DNA from: Cyrtodaria siliqua
Lineage: Eukaryota > Mollusca > Bivalvia > Adapedonta > Hiatellidae
DNA: 64,000 bases
Assembly: GCA_037043455.1 (NCBI GenBank)
Contig: JAWPHD010005099.1
Span: 106,797 to 170,796, forward strand
Reading direction: 5' to 3'
The stretch's first letter is position 1; each line of letters begins with the position of its first letter. The notes below the pieces were generated by a model. The model worked only from the letters and a program-made list of their open reading frames with translations. It made no database searches and was not told the DNA's origin. This document shows positions 12,595 through 23,880 of the stretch, piece by piece. Position numbers and translations under genes: made by a program.

Positions 12595-14065
12595 ACGAGA
12601 CTCTGCCGAGTATCCTATCTTTTTATCCAACGAGTTTATTTAAATAAGTAATACACAGTCACGAATGTAGGATTCTGTTGATTACATAACACACCTACGA
12701 CATGATAGTTTCACTTAATGTTGTCAATTTATCTTATATACGGTGAAATCATGACGTCGTTTTGTTGTCTACATGACGTCAGCTATGCTACGCGGCTGTA
12801 ACGCATTCGCCATACCAGTAATGCGACATCTTAAACCAAATTTTACGTTGCCTACATGTATTTCATGAAGTAAGATTTCAAGCAATGATAAATAGTTAAG
12901 GTGTCTGAACGTATCGTATGATATACCATGCACGCAATTGGGATTAAATGTTTGAATGTATTGAAACACAGTGATTCGGTCCTCATTTTCATCTGTAATA
13001 TACTAGTGTATTACGAGAAATAAGTAATGGCTTTCTTGCACTCCCAGAAGCCATGTTATGTGATGACCAGCGTCATACAAACGTTACTGTGCTAAAGCTA
13101 ATGCAAACTTTGGTATCAATTAGTTGGTAAATAACAAATTCTGGAGACGTTCTTAATAAAAGTGTCATCCATCAGCACATACGACATTGCCACGCTCTAT
13201 ACAAGCTTACCACAGAACCTTATCACAGACAAGTAAATGCTCTTATTAAAAATACCTTTGCCAGAGAAAAAAACTACATTTTAGGCTTGTAACCATATAA
13301 GAGCGTGTTTTTTTAATAACTGTAATTTGGACAATTACATTATGTGTTCTTACTAGGACGTTTGTGAAGCATTCATGTTTTTATTGCTCGTTGATCCCAA
13401 AGAACCAGTAAATAACACTATCGATTTGTCGCACGGGGATACTTTTTACAGCCACCAAACTGCACTAAACGAACGCCAGGGTGGATGTCAATAACTACTG
13501 ATAAGAGAAATCGACTCCAGGATAATCACAGGCATCGGAACAAATCTCCTAGACATACTCTTCAACTTTGTAAAGACCTGGTGTTTGGGCTCGGGGAAAC
13601 AATATAAATGTAATTATATTTGATTACAGATACCACTTCAAGAGGATTTAGTAGAACTTTACAAATTAAAACTTAGAAAGCCTGTTGTTTTGTGTCAGTG
13701 TAACAATACACAGTCTGTGTTGTGAAGACGTTGTCGTTGCACTACATTTATTGCCTGTTTTAAGCATGTTAAGGGCTAAAATGTAATAAATAATATTTCA
13801 TATTTCTACCTTACCATGATGAAAGGATCCCTGATGACTCTACAGCTCATTAATAAGTCAGTCAGTAGCAATAGCATTGGAAGTGTCGGCATGACTGGGT
13901 TTAAACGTCGGTTTTAACACTTGTTCAGTCTTTCCACGACAACGTCTACTTGTAGCAGTGAGCTCTGTGCTCACCAGTCGTTGTTGCTTTAAAGCAGAAT
14001 ATGGCTTAATCCGGTGCTAGGAGGCGTGAGAGGTTTTGCACTCTACATTACCTGTCATGAACAAA
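12595..14065 (+). repeat. Segmental duplication, right copy
   Basis: Positions 12595-13385 match 2140-3035, and 13390-14065 match 3925-5025 in a shorter and rearranged form (TGATCCCAAAGAACCAGTAAA, CACTAAACGAACGCCAG, TAATAAATAATATTTCATA, GGTGCTAGGAGGCGTGAGA). The copy lacks the SINE and the 600 bp next to it. It leads into a second 36-bp array, exactly as the left copy does. No gene was recognised. Confidence 0.85.
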
Positions 14066-14074
14066 CTCATGAAC

Positions 14075-14290
14075 AGGCAGCCTGTACGCACATTACATGA
14101 TACTCCACCCACCAGTCACATTAGTATAACACCTGGCCGACAGCCCGTACGCACATTACATGATACTCCAACCACCATTTACATTATTATAACACCTGGC
14201 CAACAGCCCTTACACACATTACATGATACTCCAACCACCAGTCACATTATTATAACACCTGGCCGACAGCCCTTACATTACATGATACTC
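14075..14290 (+). repeat. 66-bp tandem repeat (about 3.5 units) at the start of the second array
   Basis: Units share CACATTACATGATACTCCA, ACCAGTCACATTA-TATAACA and CCTGGCCGACAGCCC. The left module has only about 1.5 units at 5045-5135, so unit number changed after or during the duplication. Confidence 0.88.
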
Positions 14291-15810
14291 CATTGACATT
14301 GACGTGGACACAGTGACACCATGTGACGTTGACGTTGACGTGGGCACAGTGACACAGTGACACCATGTGACGTTGACGTTGACGTGGACACAGTGACACC
14401 ATGTAACGTTGACGTTGACGTGGACACAGTGACACCATGTGACGTTGACGTGGACACAGTGACACCATGTGACGTTGACGTTGACGTGGACATAGTTACA
14501 ATATGTGACTTTGACAAGGAAGTGGACACTCTTGCAATAAGGCACTCTAACATTGCCGTAGACATAGTTACACTATGTGATGTTGATAATGACATGTACA
14601 CTGTTACAATATGTGACGTTGACAAAGACATGGACACTGTTACAATTTGTGACGTTGACAAAGACATGGATATAGTTTTAATAAGTGACGTTGACAAAGA
14701 CAAGGACACTGTTGCAATATGTGACGTTGACAAAGACATGGACATCGTTACAATATGTGACGTTGACAAAGACATGGATATAGTTGCAATAAGTGACGTT
14801 GACAAAGACATGGACACTGTTACAATATGTGACGCTGACAAAGACATGGACATAGTTGCAATAAATGACGTTGACAAAGACATGGACACTGTTACAATAT
14901 GTGACGTTGACAAAGACATGGATATAGTTGCAATAAGTGACGTTGACAAAGACATGGACATAGTTACAATATGTGATGTTGACAATGACATGGACATAGT
15001 TGCAATAAGTGACGTTGACAAAGACATTGACATAGTTGCAATAAATGACGTTGACAAAGACATGGACACTGTTACAATATGTGACGTTGACAAAGACACG
15101 GACATAGTTACAATATGTGACGTTGACAAAGGCATGGACAAAGTTACAATATGTGATGTTGACAATGACATGGACATAGTTGCAATAACTGACTTAAAAT
15201 GTGACAATGACGTGAACACAGAGACACCATTTGACGTTGACAAGGACGTGAACACATTGACACCATGTGTCGTTAGCAATGGCGTGAACACAATGACACA
15301 ATGTATGTTGACAATGACATGGACATAGTTGCAAAAAGTGACTTAAAATGTGACAATGACGTGGACACAGAGACACCATTTGACGTTGACAAGGACGTGA
15401 ACACAGTGACACCATGTGTCGTTGACAATTGCGTGAACACAGTGACACCATGCATCGTTGATCGTGACACCATGTGTCGTTGACAAGGACGTGAAAACAG
15501 TTATATGATGTGTCGTTGACAAGGTGGACACAGTGACACCATTTGACGTTGACAAGGACATGAACACAGTGACACCATGTGTCATTGACAAGGACTTGAA
15601 CACAGTTATATTATGTGTCGTTGACTAGGACGTGGACACAGTGACACCATTTGACGTTGACAAGGACATGAACACAGTGCCACCATGTGTCATTGACAAG
15701 GACATGAACACAGTGCCACCAGGTGTCATTGACAAGGACATGAACACAGTGCCACCATGTGTCATTGACAAGGACGTGAACACAACGTTAACAATGACCA
15801 CAGTGACACC
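14291..15810. repeat. 36-bp minisatellite, second array (about 42 units)
   Basis: Same 36-bp family as 5140-12590. Positions 14291-14490 are GTTGACGTTGACGTGGAC-type units. Positions 14560-15190 are mostly a subfamily with GTTGACAAAGACATGGAC, in which ACTGTTACAATATGTGAC and ATAGTTGCAATAAGTGAC units partly alternate, suggesting a 72-bp dimer. Positions 15200-15810 return to the ACAGTGACACCATGTGTC type. The open frames on both strands are by-products of the unit. Confidence 0.93.
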
Positions 15811-15822
15811 TTGTACTGTAGC

Positions 15823-16709
15823 GATCGTTGTCTGTTTATGTCAGACACGTGAGAACAATTTATGTATTTAATTTTTTTGAGAAAAACAAACTTGTTTGCA
15901 AAAATCGGGGAATGTCGTTACGTCAAGATATGTTTGTACCTCATGTTCGATACAAGTTTGCCACCAAATACTTGAAACTGACTAATCAAGAACATTGCCC
16001 ATATCAAAGAAGCATGCATTTTTCTATACTGTCTAACACTCTTTTTTTTTTGGTGTGTTTGGTACGTGAGCGTCGTGTGTGACGCATTGGGTGGTTTATT
16101 TAACGCGGATTGAACTCTCATGACTTTTCATGTACCTACTGTTGATTTTGTTAACATTTGTCAAACTTTTGTTTAAAGACATTTTTAACTATCGTTGCAC
16201 GGCAGATTTATAATGTGGCGGTACATACTTTCACACATGCATGTATATGTAAAAATTATAGTTTTTAAGCAACTTTCAAAGCTAACAACTGCTTAAGTAT
16301 GTACGAGTAAGTTAATGGATATGCCGCCTGCACCTACTCGATCTCGCCAGGACCGTGCCTATCTCTCCATCTCTTTTTTAAAAATGAGCATATTTCGGTT
16401 TTAGAGGAGTTTGCAATTCATTTTTCGTGCAGAGGCGAAGTGAGAGTTGAATCAGAGTTAAATCCACCACCCAATGCGTCACAAACTACGTTCACGTAGT
16501 CCAAACACACCAACAATTGAAGACCAGTATAGAAAATTGCATGCTTCTTTGATATGGGAAAAATGTAAAATTGTATCGAACATGAGGTACACAATCATAT
16601 CTTCTTCACGGAATAGCATTCCCCGATTTTTTGAAAACCAGTCTGTTTTTCTCGAAAAAATAAAATACATAAATTGTACTCAAGTTTCTGATATAAACAC
16701 ATGACGATC
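15823..16709. mobile_element. Foldback element with arms of about 280-300 bp
   Basis: Positions 15823-16121 pair with the reverse complement of 16440-16709 almost throughout. Shared landmarks are ACAATTTATGTATTT, AATCGGGGAATG, TACCTCATGTTCGATACAA, CATATCAAAGAAGCATGCA, TTGGTGTGTTTGG and TGTGACGCATTGGGTGG. A loop of about 320 bp lies between. The arms have small indels but are still alignable. No transposase frame is visible, so it is a non-autonomous foldback or long-TIR element. Target duplications were not identified with certainty. Confidence 0.85.
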
Positions 16710-17257
16710 ACTCCAGAACGGAAGTTTCGATCCCTCTTTTTATTAACAGCACCTTTTGGTGCTGGAGGGAATGTTTCGTGGCCGTGACTATGTTGACAAG
16801 CAAATGGAATAAATAAAATTGTCAATGACGTTTACACAGTTACAGTTTGTGTTACAGATGTTTGATTACTTTGAGTTTTCTAGAAAAAAAAAGAAAAAAA
16901 ATCTACTTCATAATTTAATGCACGACATGACAACCAGTTGGCGAAACTCAAGAAGCATAACAGGATAAAGAGTTTTCATTACGAATTCATAAATAAATAA
17001 CATACGTACTTTTGGACATACATTCTGACTTTCACTCTACTACTAAAACTCAATAAGGGCTTATTCCAGCGATATGTGTGCGGCGTCAGTCGATCTCACG
17101 TATATCTCAGTTTACACAATAGCATAAAAAAAGTGCAACACCACCCTGAAAGATGTCTGCCACTAGGGGAAAAAACACAGCATTTGTTTTAAGCAGATGT
17201 GATCTAAAACTTCGAAAAGTCACAATCATGAGTCTGACGTGTTTGCGTACCACTTTA
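16710..17257. other. Non-coding; possible lone 36-bp-repeat relic
   Basis: Positions 16818-16858 (TTGTCAATGACGTTTACACA) resemble a single degenerate 36-bp unit. An A-rich run is at 16885-16903. Otherwise I see no gene or RNA. Confidence 0.5.
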
Positions 17258-17430
17258 TAATGTTAATCAGGCAATTCGTCAGAAATGATACGACCCTGCA
17301 CTTCATGCTTCCTGGAGTGATTGACCTCTCTACAGTCAGGCACTATGCTTCACTTTTCCCATGTGCGATGACTGGACAACCTCGTGGGTCTCTATAATCG
17401 CATCTTCTGAAACCTGAAAGTAAACGTAGG
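17258..17430 (+). pseudogene. Retroelement 3'-region fragment
   Basis: Matches 23692-23866: shared words are CACTTCATGCTT, TGATTGACC, TACAGTCAG, TGTGCGAT and ACAACCTC. That copy belongs to a decayed retroelement coding region (see 23345-23880). No frame is intact here. Confidence 0.6.
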
Positions 17431-17464
17431 TGAATGAACAGTCACTAGGGTTTGTTGGTTTTAC

Positions 17465-18172
17465 TAGAGATGTGTTTAACAATAACATGAACATCGTGAC
17501 ATTATAGTTGATCCTACTAGAGATATGTTTGTCTTTAACAATAACGTGAACATCGTGACATTATAGTTGATCCTACTAGAGATGTGTTTCTCTTTAACAA
17601 TAACGTGAACATCGTGACATTATAGTTGATCCTACTAGAGATATATTTCTCTTTAACAATGACGTGAACATCGTGACATTATAGTTGATCCTACTAGAGA
17701 TGTGTTTCTCTTTAACAATAACGTGAACATCGTGACATTATAGTTGATCCTACTAGAGATATGTTTCTCTTTAACAATAACGTGAACATCGTGACATTAT
17801 AGTTGATCCTACTAGAGATGTGTTTCTCTTTAACAATAACGTGAACATCGTGACATTATAGTTGATCCTACTAGAGATATGTTTCTCTTTAACAATAACG
17901 TGAACATCGTGACATTATAGTTGATCCTACTAGAGATATGTTTCTCTTTAACAATAACGTGAACATCGTGACATTATAGTTGATCCTACTAGAGATGTGT
18001 TTCTCTTTAACAATAACGTGAACATCGTGACATTATAGTTGATCCTACTAGAGATGTGTTTCTCTCTAACAATAACAGTTGATCCTACTAGAGATGTGTT
18101 TCTCTTTAACAATAACGTGAACATCGTGACATTATAGTTGGTCCTACTAGAGATATGTTTCTCTTTGTAAGT
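17465..18172. repeat. 59-bp satellite (about 12 units)
   Basis: The unit is 59 bp, measured between successive TTGATCCTACTAGAGATATG at 17508 and 17567, and is very homogeneous. One unit near 18062-18080 is internally deleted. About half of the unit (TTTAACAATAACGTGAACAT then CGTGACATTATAG) resembles the 36-bp minisatellite (TTAACAATGACGTGAACACA then GTGACACCAT). Confidence 0.95.
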
Positions 18173-18174
18173 AA

Positions 18175-19215
18175 TTATTTAAGAACACTTCTGCGATAAG
18201 GGCTATCACAGCACAACCATATTGCCACTGACCGTTCAAAGGCGTTAGCCCTATTGACAACCCGTTTGTGTTTGAGATGTCACATGACTTGCTTACTAAC
18301 GCTGTAATTCGTGTTTGTTTTAATGCGTGTGTTTGGTTGACTGTGTTCTGTGAACGCCAGAGTAGTTTATATCTACTTATATGATGACGTATTTACAAAC
18401 TTCGTCAGATCCGTTGTCGAGACCAATTTCATACAATCTTTAAAGCAAACTTGTTAAAAAGTTTATCAAAAGAGATTATTTTCACTGACCGTACCAAGGT
18501 GTTATCTCTATCGTCAATCCCTTTATGATTGTGACGTCATATACCTTGCCTTTTATTTATCCTTGACATTGTTTCTTGTTTCGTTGCGTGTTTTGGTTAA
18601 ATGTGGTTCTCGAAAGCTACATTTCCTGTTCGACGTTCATATATCTACTATTTGCCACAATGGCTATGCTGCCCTCTTTGTGCGATGACCGTGTATATTG
18701 TGGACCCTTTATGACGCTTACCTAAGTATTGTTATGACGGTAACGTTTGATGTTTGTATCCAATCTTGTCTTGTCTGCCCTTAATGGTTTATTCTCGAGC
18801 TGCTCTGGCTTCTGCCAAATCATGGAGTACTTGTTTTGTGGCTTTGTAAGTTGTTTTCCATTCATATATACATGTTCATCTTTGTCTTATACATATACTT
18901 ATAAAGCCTACCTGTATTAGTGTTGTCTTGTTTTTTAAACGATATAGCGTGGAGTGGAATTCTATATTTACGTCTCGTTTTATTGGAAAGAGTTAGATTT
19001 GGTGCAGCCTAGAACCTGGTGTAACCCCATCGGTCTATTTTGCCGTTGATTGTTCCAGTGCAGTAATCAATTGGCAAACCCTAGGCCTTATGTTTGTGGT
19101 TTATTTTTTTATTTATTTTTTTCGTTTATTACCCCTGTATTTGTTTTGAAATGTGTTTCTTGTTGGCTGTTTTCTGTAAATGCTACGTATCTTGTTTTAT
19201 TATATCTTTCCAGTG
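18175..19215 (+). pseudogene. Retroelement 3' region and tail, degenerate
   Basis: Related to 33185-33910: shared words include AACACTTCTGCGATAAGGGCT versus its counterpart at 33197, GTTTATCAAAA, CTCTGGCTTCTGCCAA, TGTGGCTTT, CCTAGAACCTGGT and GGTTGACTG. A stretch at about 18230-18400 is repeated at about 18487-18660 (GACCGT-CAAGG-GTTA, GTGT-TGGTT, TATATCTACT). No open frame of useful length remains. It is the decayed end of the same retroelement as at 32980-33790. Confidence 0.65.
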
Positions 19216-19255
19216 AAATAGTGGATTTTATGATTAAAATAAATAGAGATTATTT

Positions 19256-19403
19256 TATTGCTGGGATCGATTATAGGGAAATCCTTCACGAGTGGTAGGC
19301 GTGTGGTTCTTTTCACGAACGAACGAGCGCACGCGAGTGAGTGAAAAAACAAAGCACGTCTTCCGTCAAATGAAGGATTACTAAATAATCGATCCCAGCA
19401 GTT
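19256..19403. repeat. Inverted repeat, arms about 34 bp
   Basis: TGCTGGGATCGATTAT near 19259 and its reverse complement at 19384-19403 extend to include AATCCTTCA on the inner side, separated by about 80 bp. It could be a small foldback element. Confidence 0.7.
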
Positions 19404-19789
19404 AAAGTACATTTTAAATTACGTTTTTCAAACAAATATTCGCTTTACTGAACGTTATCGGCGGATGACGTCGACGTCAGCAACACTTTGTTGACGTCAC
19501 GCCTCAACGTCGCAACGTTAGTTATTATTGTATTCTGAGTCAGTTATTAATTTTTAGCGATTATGAATATTCTTGCACTGAGAAATCCCGATTTTTCACG
19601 CATAGGAATGTAATAAAACCTTTTATTTTATGATAATTATGCAAATACTGTATTTTATCAGTGAAATAAAAGTGTTGTTCCACACTGTGGAATATAGAGT
19701 TTTATTTCACAGTAGCTGCCGGGCCTACTTGTGTTGTTCTGCCATAGTTTCCCTAAACAAAAAATTGTAAAATCATCAAATAAAGAAAA

Positions 19790-19945
19790 TTTGTTGTTTT
19801 GTCGTGAATAATATATTTTATTTCATCTCAAAGTGAGAAAACTTGTATATTTTCACTCATGCTTCGCATTCGTGAAAAATATCAATTTTTCTCACTTCTC
19901 AATGAAATAAAATATGTTATTTACTCCAAAACAACAAATATCCTC
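19790..19945. repeat. Near-palindrome with arms of about 65-70 bp
   Basis: GTTGTTTTGTCGTGAATAAT at the left pairs with the reverse of TTATTTACTCCAAAACAAC at the right. Between them TTTTATTTCAT, GTGAGAAAA and TATTTTCAC pair, and the centre is CATGCTTCGCATTCGTG. A shortened relative is at 20118-20222. It is probably a MITE or foldback family. Confidence 0.75.
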
Positions 19946-20117
19946 TATATATTTTCATTGTTTATATTTCAATAATATATTTTCACCAAAAATTGACGTC
20001 ATACAACTATTGACGTTGTTTGCGTTGTTGACTTTATTTACGTCATTGTTTTGGTGCATTATGTTTTTTCTGCATAAATTTCCAGATTGTGAGTAGATCT
20101 GTATAATAAATAGAATA

Positions 20118-20222
20118 TTTGTTGGTTTGTCGTGAATATAAATTAAAGCACTCGTGAAAATAGAAGTTTTCTCACTTCTCGATGAAAATAAATCCTATAT
20201 TCACTCAAAACAAACAAATATC
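20118..20222. repeat. Second, shortened copy of the palindromic element at 19790
   Basis: Shares TTTGTCGTGAATA, CTCGTGAAAATA, TTCTCACTTCTCGATGAAA and AAACAAACAAATATCC with 19790-19945, but the central part is deleted. Confidence 0.65.
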
Positions 20223-20362
20223 CGCTGTATACTTTTATACATGCTTTACTTATTTGTTTTTTATATTAAGTTATAAGCTGTAGCAATGAGTTTTCACGAA
20301 TGTTAATGAACAAGTAATACACATTTAATCTTTCCTTTTATTTAACTGAGTATAGCGATATA

Positions 20363-20623
20363 TACTACTCAACTTTCATAATCGGTCACCCAGGTGTTTT
20401 GAAAATAACACGAATGCTAAAAACTGAAAATCACCGAAACACATACCAATATTTTATTAAGTTTATCAACAAGGTTTTAGTCTAATCAAGGCAGATTAAG
20501 TTTTATAAATTGCTAGCGATATTTGTTAAACGACGTAAGTTAAAATTTCAAATGAAAATATGAATTATTAAAAATATATATATAATTCTTTAAAAAGTGA
20601 CCGATTATAAAATTTGAGTAGCA
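20363..20623. mobile_element. MITE with terminal inverted repeats of about 28 bp
   Basis: CTACTCAACTTTCATAATCGGTCAC at the left (written here in two parts: CTACTCAACTTTCATA, ATCGGTCAC) matches the reverse complement of GTGACCGATTATAAAATTTGAGTAG at the right (GTGACCGATTATAAAA, TTTGAGTAG). The element is 261 bp, AT-rich and non-coding. Confidence 0.75.
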
Positions 20624-21260
20624 TAAACCCTTTTGTTAATTATGATATACCACTCTTTTCAATGATATAAAATTGCCCCTCCGTAAATTCAGAGCAACCA
20701 CTAACCTAGATTTTCCTTAATTAAATAAATATTTCTAAAATGGTTGAAATGTCATGCTATATTTACTTGTCAGTTTGCAATATGTAGTCGTTAATTGTTA
20801 TCTCTCAGTAGGACAATATGAATAACGAACCAGAGATGATTTATTCTCCAAGCATGTGAAAAGCATTGTGTTGCAACAATATGATGAAACAATCATTCAC
20901 TTAAACACAGTGTTCTTTTGTGTTTGTTTTGTGTTACATTATACACCGAACACAATATAAAGTGCCGTTATGAGTTGTGCCGATGTGTATTCATCAAACA
21001 TAGATTACAAACATTTTCCAGATTAATCTGCCGGTGCTTATATTGGAAACCCTGACATATATCAATCTGACAGTGCATAATCGAAATCCCGAAAGAATAG
21101 CTTGATTAATTTATTGATTTAGATTTAAACATGTTTTATTGCCAAATTGCCAATATATAATCGCAAAAGGGTTGGGCTACAAGTTAACAACCTCAGTTAA
21201 TGCCCTTCCCGACAAAATATAATACACAAACAATTAGACAATTACATAGGTAAATATACA
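20624..21260. other. AT-rich non-coding stretch
   Basis: No gene, RNA or clear repeat seen. It contains short tandem-like text near 21000-21080 (ATTAATCTGCCGGTG, CAATCTGACAGTG) that is too diverged to call. Confidence 0.5.
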
Positions 21261-21282
21261 TAACTTGCAAATAATATCATGA

Positions 21283-21610
21283 TTAGAGCAAAGGAGATGA
21301 GAAAGAAAAACTAGGAACTAGGGAAAGAAAAAGAAATATAGAGATTGCGTCAAGTTCAAAAAAAAAAGAGTCAATCAGCATGAGTTGCAAAGAAGTAAAT
21401 CTAGACATTTGAACTGCTTTGAAAAGCATTTGATTATTTTCATCGGACAAGTGTTTGCGACTAAAAAAATGTACAAAATAAGTTACAGCTGAAAAAAAGT
21501 GTTCAGCTTCTTCTACTGCAGAACAACAATCGCAATAGAATGATTCGCGTACATTAAGGTCACTGCACTTTCTTATTCTGGCATGTAAAACAGCCAATAA
21601 TCCTTGACTA
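21283..21610 (-). pseudogene. C-terminal end of a LINE ORF2, fragment
   Basis: The minus-strand frame contains HARIRKCSDLN, then C-C-C-AVEEAEHFF, then LSDENNQMLFKAVQ. This pattern (a basic stretch, a cysteine pair, a E-HFF segment, then a short helix before the stop) is what I know from the end of LINE reverse-transcriptase polyproteins, where it forms a zinc-knuckle-like tail. The RT itself is not present upstream. Some expected cysteines are lost, and a poly-T stretch on the plus strand corresponds to the FFF near the end. Assignment is by pattern recall only. Confidence 0.55.
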
Positions 21611-21919
21611 ATTAAGTAGTGTGTTGGAATTTTTAAGATGAGAAAAACAAAACTTTAATGTTTCCTCATTAACATCGAAATAGATTCTCATTTGCGTATA
21701 TATATTTGTAAGTTGTTCCAGAAATTAAGAGCTGAAAGTACAAACGAGTTATTACATATTTCAGTTCTTCGAGGTGTAGTAGCTTAATAGTCCGATTGCC
21801 AAACACCGTTTTTAGCCATGACCCATAAGTATCATCCACACAACGTTTTCGATGGTTTTAATATATTTAAGGTATGCTGATTCTGAATCTGAATGATGCC
21901 ACATTGGCATCCTTAAGAA

Positions 21920-22790
21920 ATTTAAATATCCAAGGTGGCAGCCAAGATGGCTGCCGTGACATTAAAACGACAATATCTTGGCTTCTGCATTAGCTAGGAC
22001 AATCACTTTGGTGTTTATGACTAGGTTTTTGGGGTCAAGGAATCAATTTCTGACCCGCCTTACTTATAAGTTAAAGACAAATATCCAAGATGGCTGCCTT
22101 GACAGTAACATGCATCTTGGATTTTCCATTAGGTCACATACCACTATTGTTTTGGTACTGATTGGCTGAAAAAAGTATAGGGTGTATTAGGGTTTATCTT
22201 TTTCGAAAGTGCTATTTTCTGATTGGGTAGAATTGCCTTAATCATAACTGATGTACATAACATGTCAAAATAATATGTGTAGGTGACAAAAAAAATAAAA
22301 CTGTATTTGTACTTGCATCTGGGCTATTTTATTGAGAAAATTGCAGGTATAGTAAATTGTCAGAAATTCACATTTATTTGCTGCGAGCCCGACGGTCAGC
22401 ACCTTCATCAAATCGAAAGTAGGTGAAAGCATTACAAAAAACCCAATTATTTACAATTTTTAAGTGTGTCTAGGATAGTTCTTGAAAATAAAGTAGCCTA
22501 AAAGGTTCCCTTGGGTATGTAAAATGTGTTTTAGGGCCAAAAGGCTATAATATAACCTTATGTAAAATGCAATAGTGGTATATGACCCTTAGCTAGGACA
22601 ATCACTTCAAATGATGTCTATGACTAGGTGTTTTTTTATCTAGGAATCCATTTCTAGCTTCAACTTACTTGAAACGGATATCCAAGATGTCTGACGTGAA
22701 ATTAAAATGACATTATCTTGACGTATACATAATACGTTTGGTGTCTACTGCTAGGTTTATAGGGCAAAGGAACCATACTTCATTTGACTT
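21920..22790 (+). repeat. 157-170-bp repeat, plus orientation, interrupted by a MITE
   Basis: Units carry CCAAGATGGCTGCC, TGACATTAAAACGACAATAT, CATTAGCTAGGACAATCACTT, ATGACTAGGT and GGAATC-ATTTCT. About 2.5 units are present, with the MITE 22132-22588 inserted in the second. The same family is in the opposite orientation at 27640-28205. Confidence 0.85.
22132..22588. mobile_element. MITE with 3-bp TTA target duplication, copy 1
   Basis: Ends are GGTCACATACCACTATTG and CAATAGTGGTATATGACCC, an imperfect inverted repeat. TTA is present on both sides (22129-22131 and 22589-22591). The uninterrupted repeat unit at 21986 reads CTGCATTAGCTAGGACAAT, which is the empty site. The 457-bp body is non-coding. 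A 3-bp TWA duplication is typical of PIF/Harbinger elements, so that superfamily is inferred. A second copy is at 62993-63460 in the other orientation. Confidence 0.85.
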
Positions 22791-23344
22791 CTACATGTAT
22801 CGTATCTTAAAATATTAATGTATGGTTGCGGAGATAAATGAATGGGATCAATAAAAACTGAGCGATGAAAGCCAAAACCATGAGTTAACACGAAGTAAAA
22901 ATAATATTTACAAACTGCGTTGAAAGGAAAATGCTGCCGAGATGCCTACAAAAAAACATATTAAGGTTTATATCGACTTCCAACGAACGTAGTTAAAGAC
23001 ATCAATCACACGTCATCTGGTAGAATAGTGACGTGTTTCTCATCGCCGAGATCTTCACTTCATCCTACTCAGCAGCATAGTTTGTCAATCTATTTTGGCA
23101 GTTGATTGGCATGTTGCGATGACATAAAACAGTGCAGTGTAACAACCACATCTCGCAGTTGAACAGGGTTGCTCTGATGCACAACCGCGCATCTTATCAT
23201 CTTAAGGATAGCAGTTTAGCTCTGGTGGTATATCTGATCACATTAAACAGGAGTAAGAGAAATAAAGCTCTAGAATTGGTCAAGTCTTGAATTGTACCAT
23301 TTGACGGTCAATTAATTAACCACAGGACGACTTTACTATCGATA
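22791..23344. other. Non-coding stretch
   Basis: No conserved frame, RNA or repeat recognised. Confidence 0.5.
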
Positions 23345-23880
23345 ATATTGACTTCATGCTTTGCTAAGGTTCTCTCTATCCTATGCATGGTATTTCATAC
23401 GAGCTGCATTTCTTCTTTATGATTGTCTTGAACTGGTCTGTAACGATGTTAAGGATTTCAGCTATCGAAATCAAGTTATTACAAGTAAACTCCTTCAGCA
23501 CGATTTTCGTAATCACAAACTTGGCAGATCTTTCTCAACGTTCTATCGCCGCAACGAAAACCTGCTGGAGAAGTAAAACACCAACCTAAAAACTGTTCTG
23601 CAATAGGAATATTACGACCTTTATTCTATAGAGATTTGATACATAAACTTCGGAAATTAAAGAGGTGTGACGGATTTCTTGATCATTTTATAAAATTAAT
23701 CAGGAAATTCGTCAGAATTGAAATTAAGACTCTTTAGTATTACAATCCACTTCATGCTTGGTGATTGACCCATTTACAGTCAGCTACTGCGCTTCACTTT
23801 TCTCTTGTGCGATAACCAGACAACCTCATGGGACTCCTTGATTGCCCCGTCTTAAATCCTGAAATGGGAGGCTGGTGCAT
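23345..23880 (+). pseudogene. Retroelement 3' coding fragment (decayed)
   Basis: The plus-strand frame reads LSYAWYFIRAAF, then CNDVKDFSYRNQVITSKLL, then FSTFYRRNENLLEK. After a frame change come FYRDLIHKLRKLKRC and HFIKLIRKFVR. This order is the same as at 32980-33560, where the head keeps SYGVYVSQLIRFSRAC. I associate these motifs with the region after the reverse transcriptase of a multicopy invertebrate retroelement; I did not confirm the family. Several stops and frame changes show it is dead. Confidence 0.6.

Noticed and set aside
5892..12595. Many long frames in the 36-bp array as repetitive secreted or adhesive proteins
   Set aside because: Frames exist on both strands and in several phases, are broken by indels, lack signal peptides and non-repeat ends, and follow from the unit length.
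5140..15810. CRISPR array
   Set aside because: Units adjoin each other with no unique spacers, and the sequence is from an animal.
19256..20222. Hairpins as microRNA precursors
   Set aside because: The same palindromes occur as repeated, shortened copies, which suits foldback elements better; no small-RNA evidence is available.
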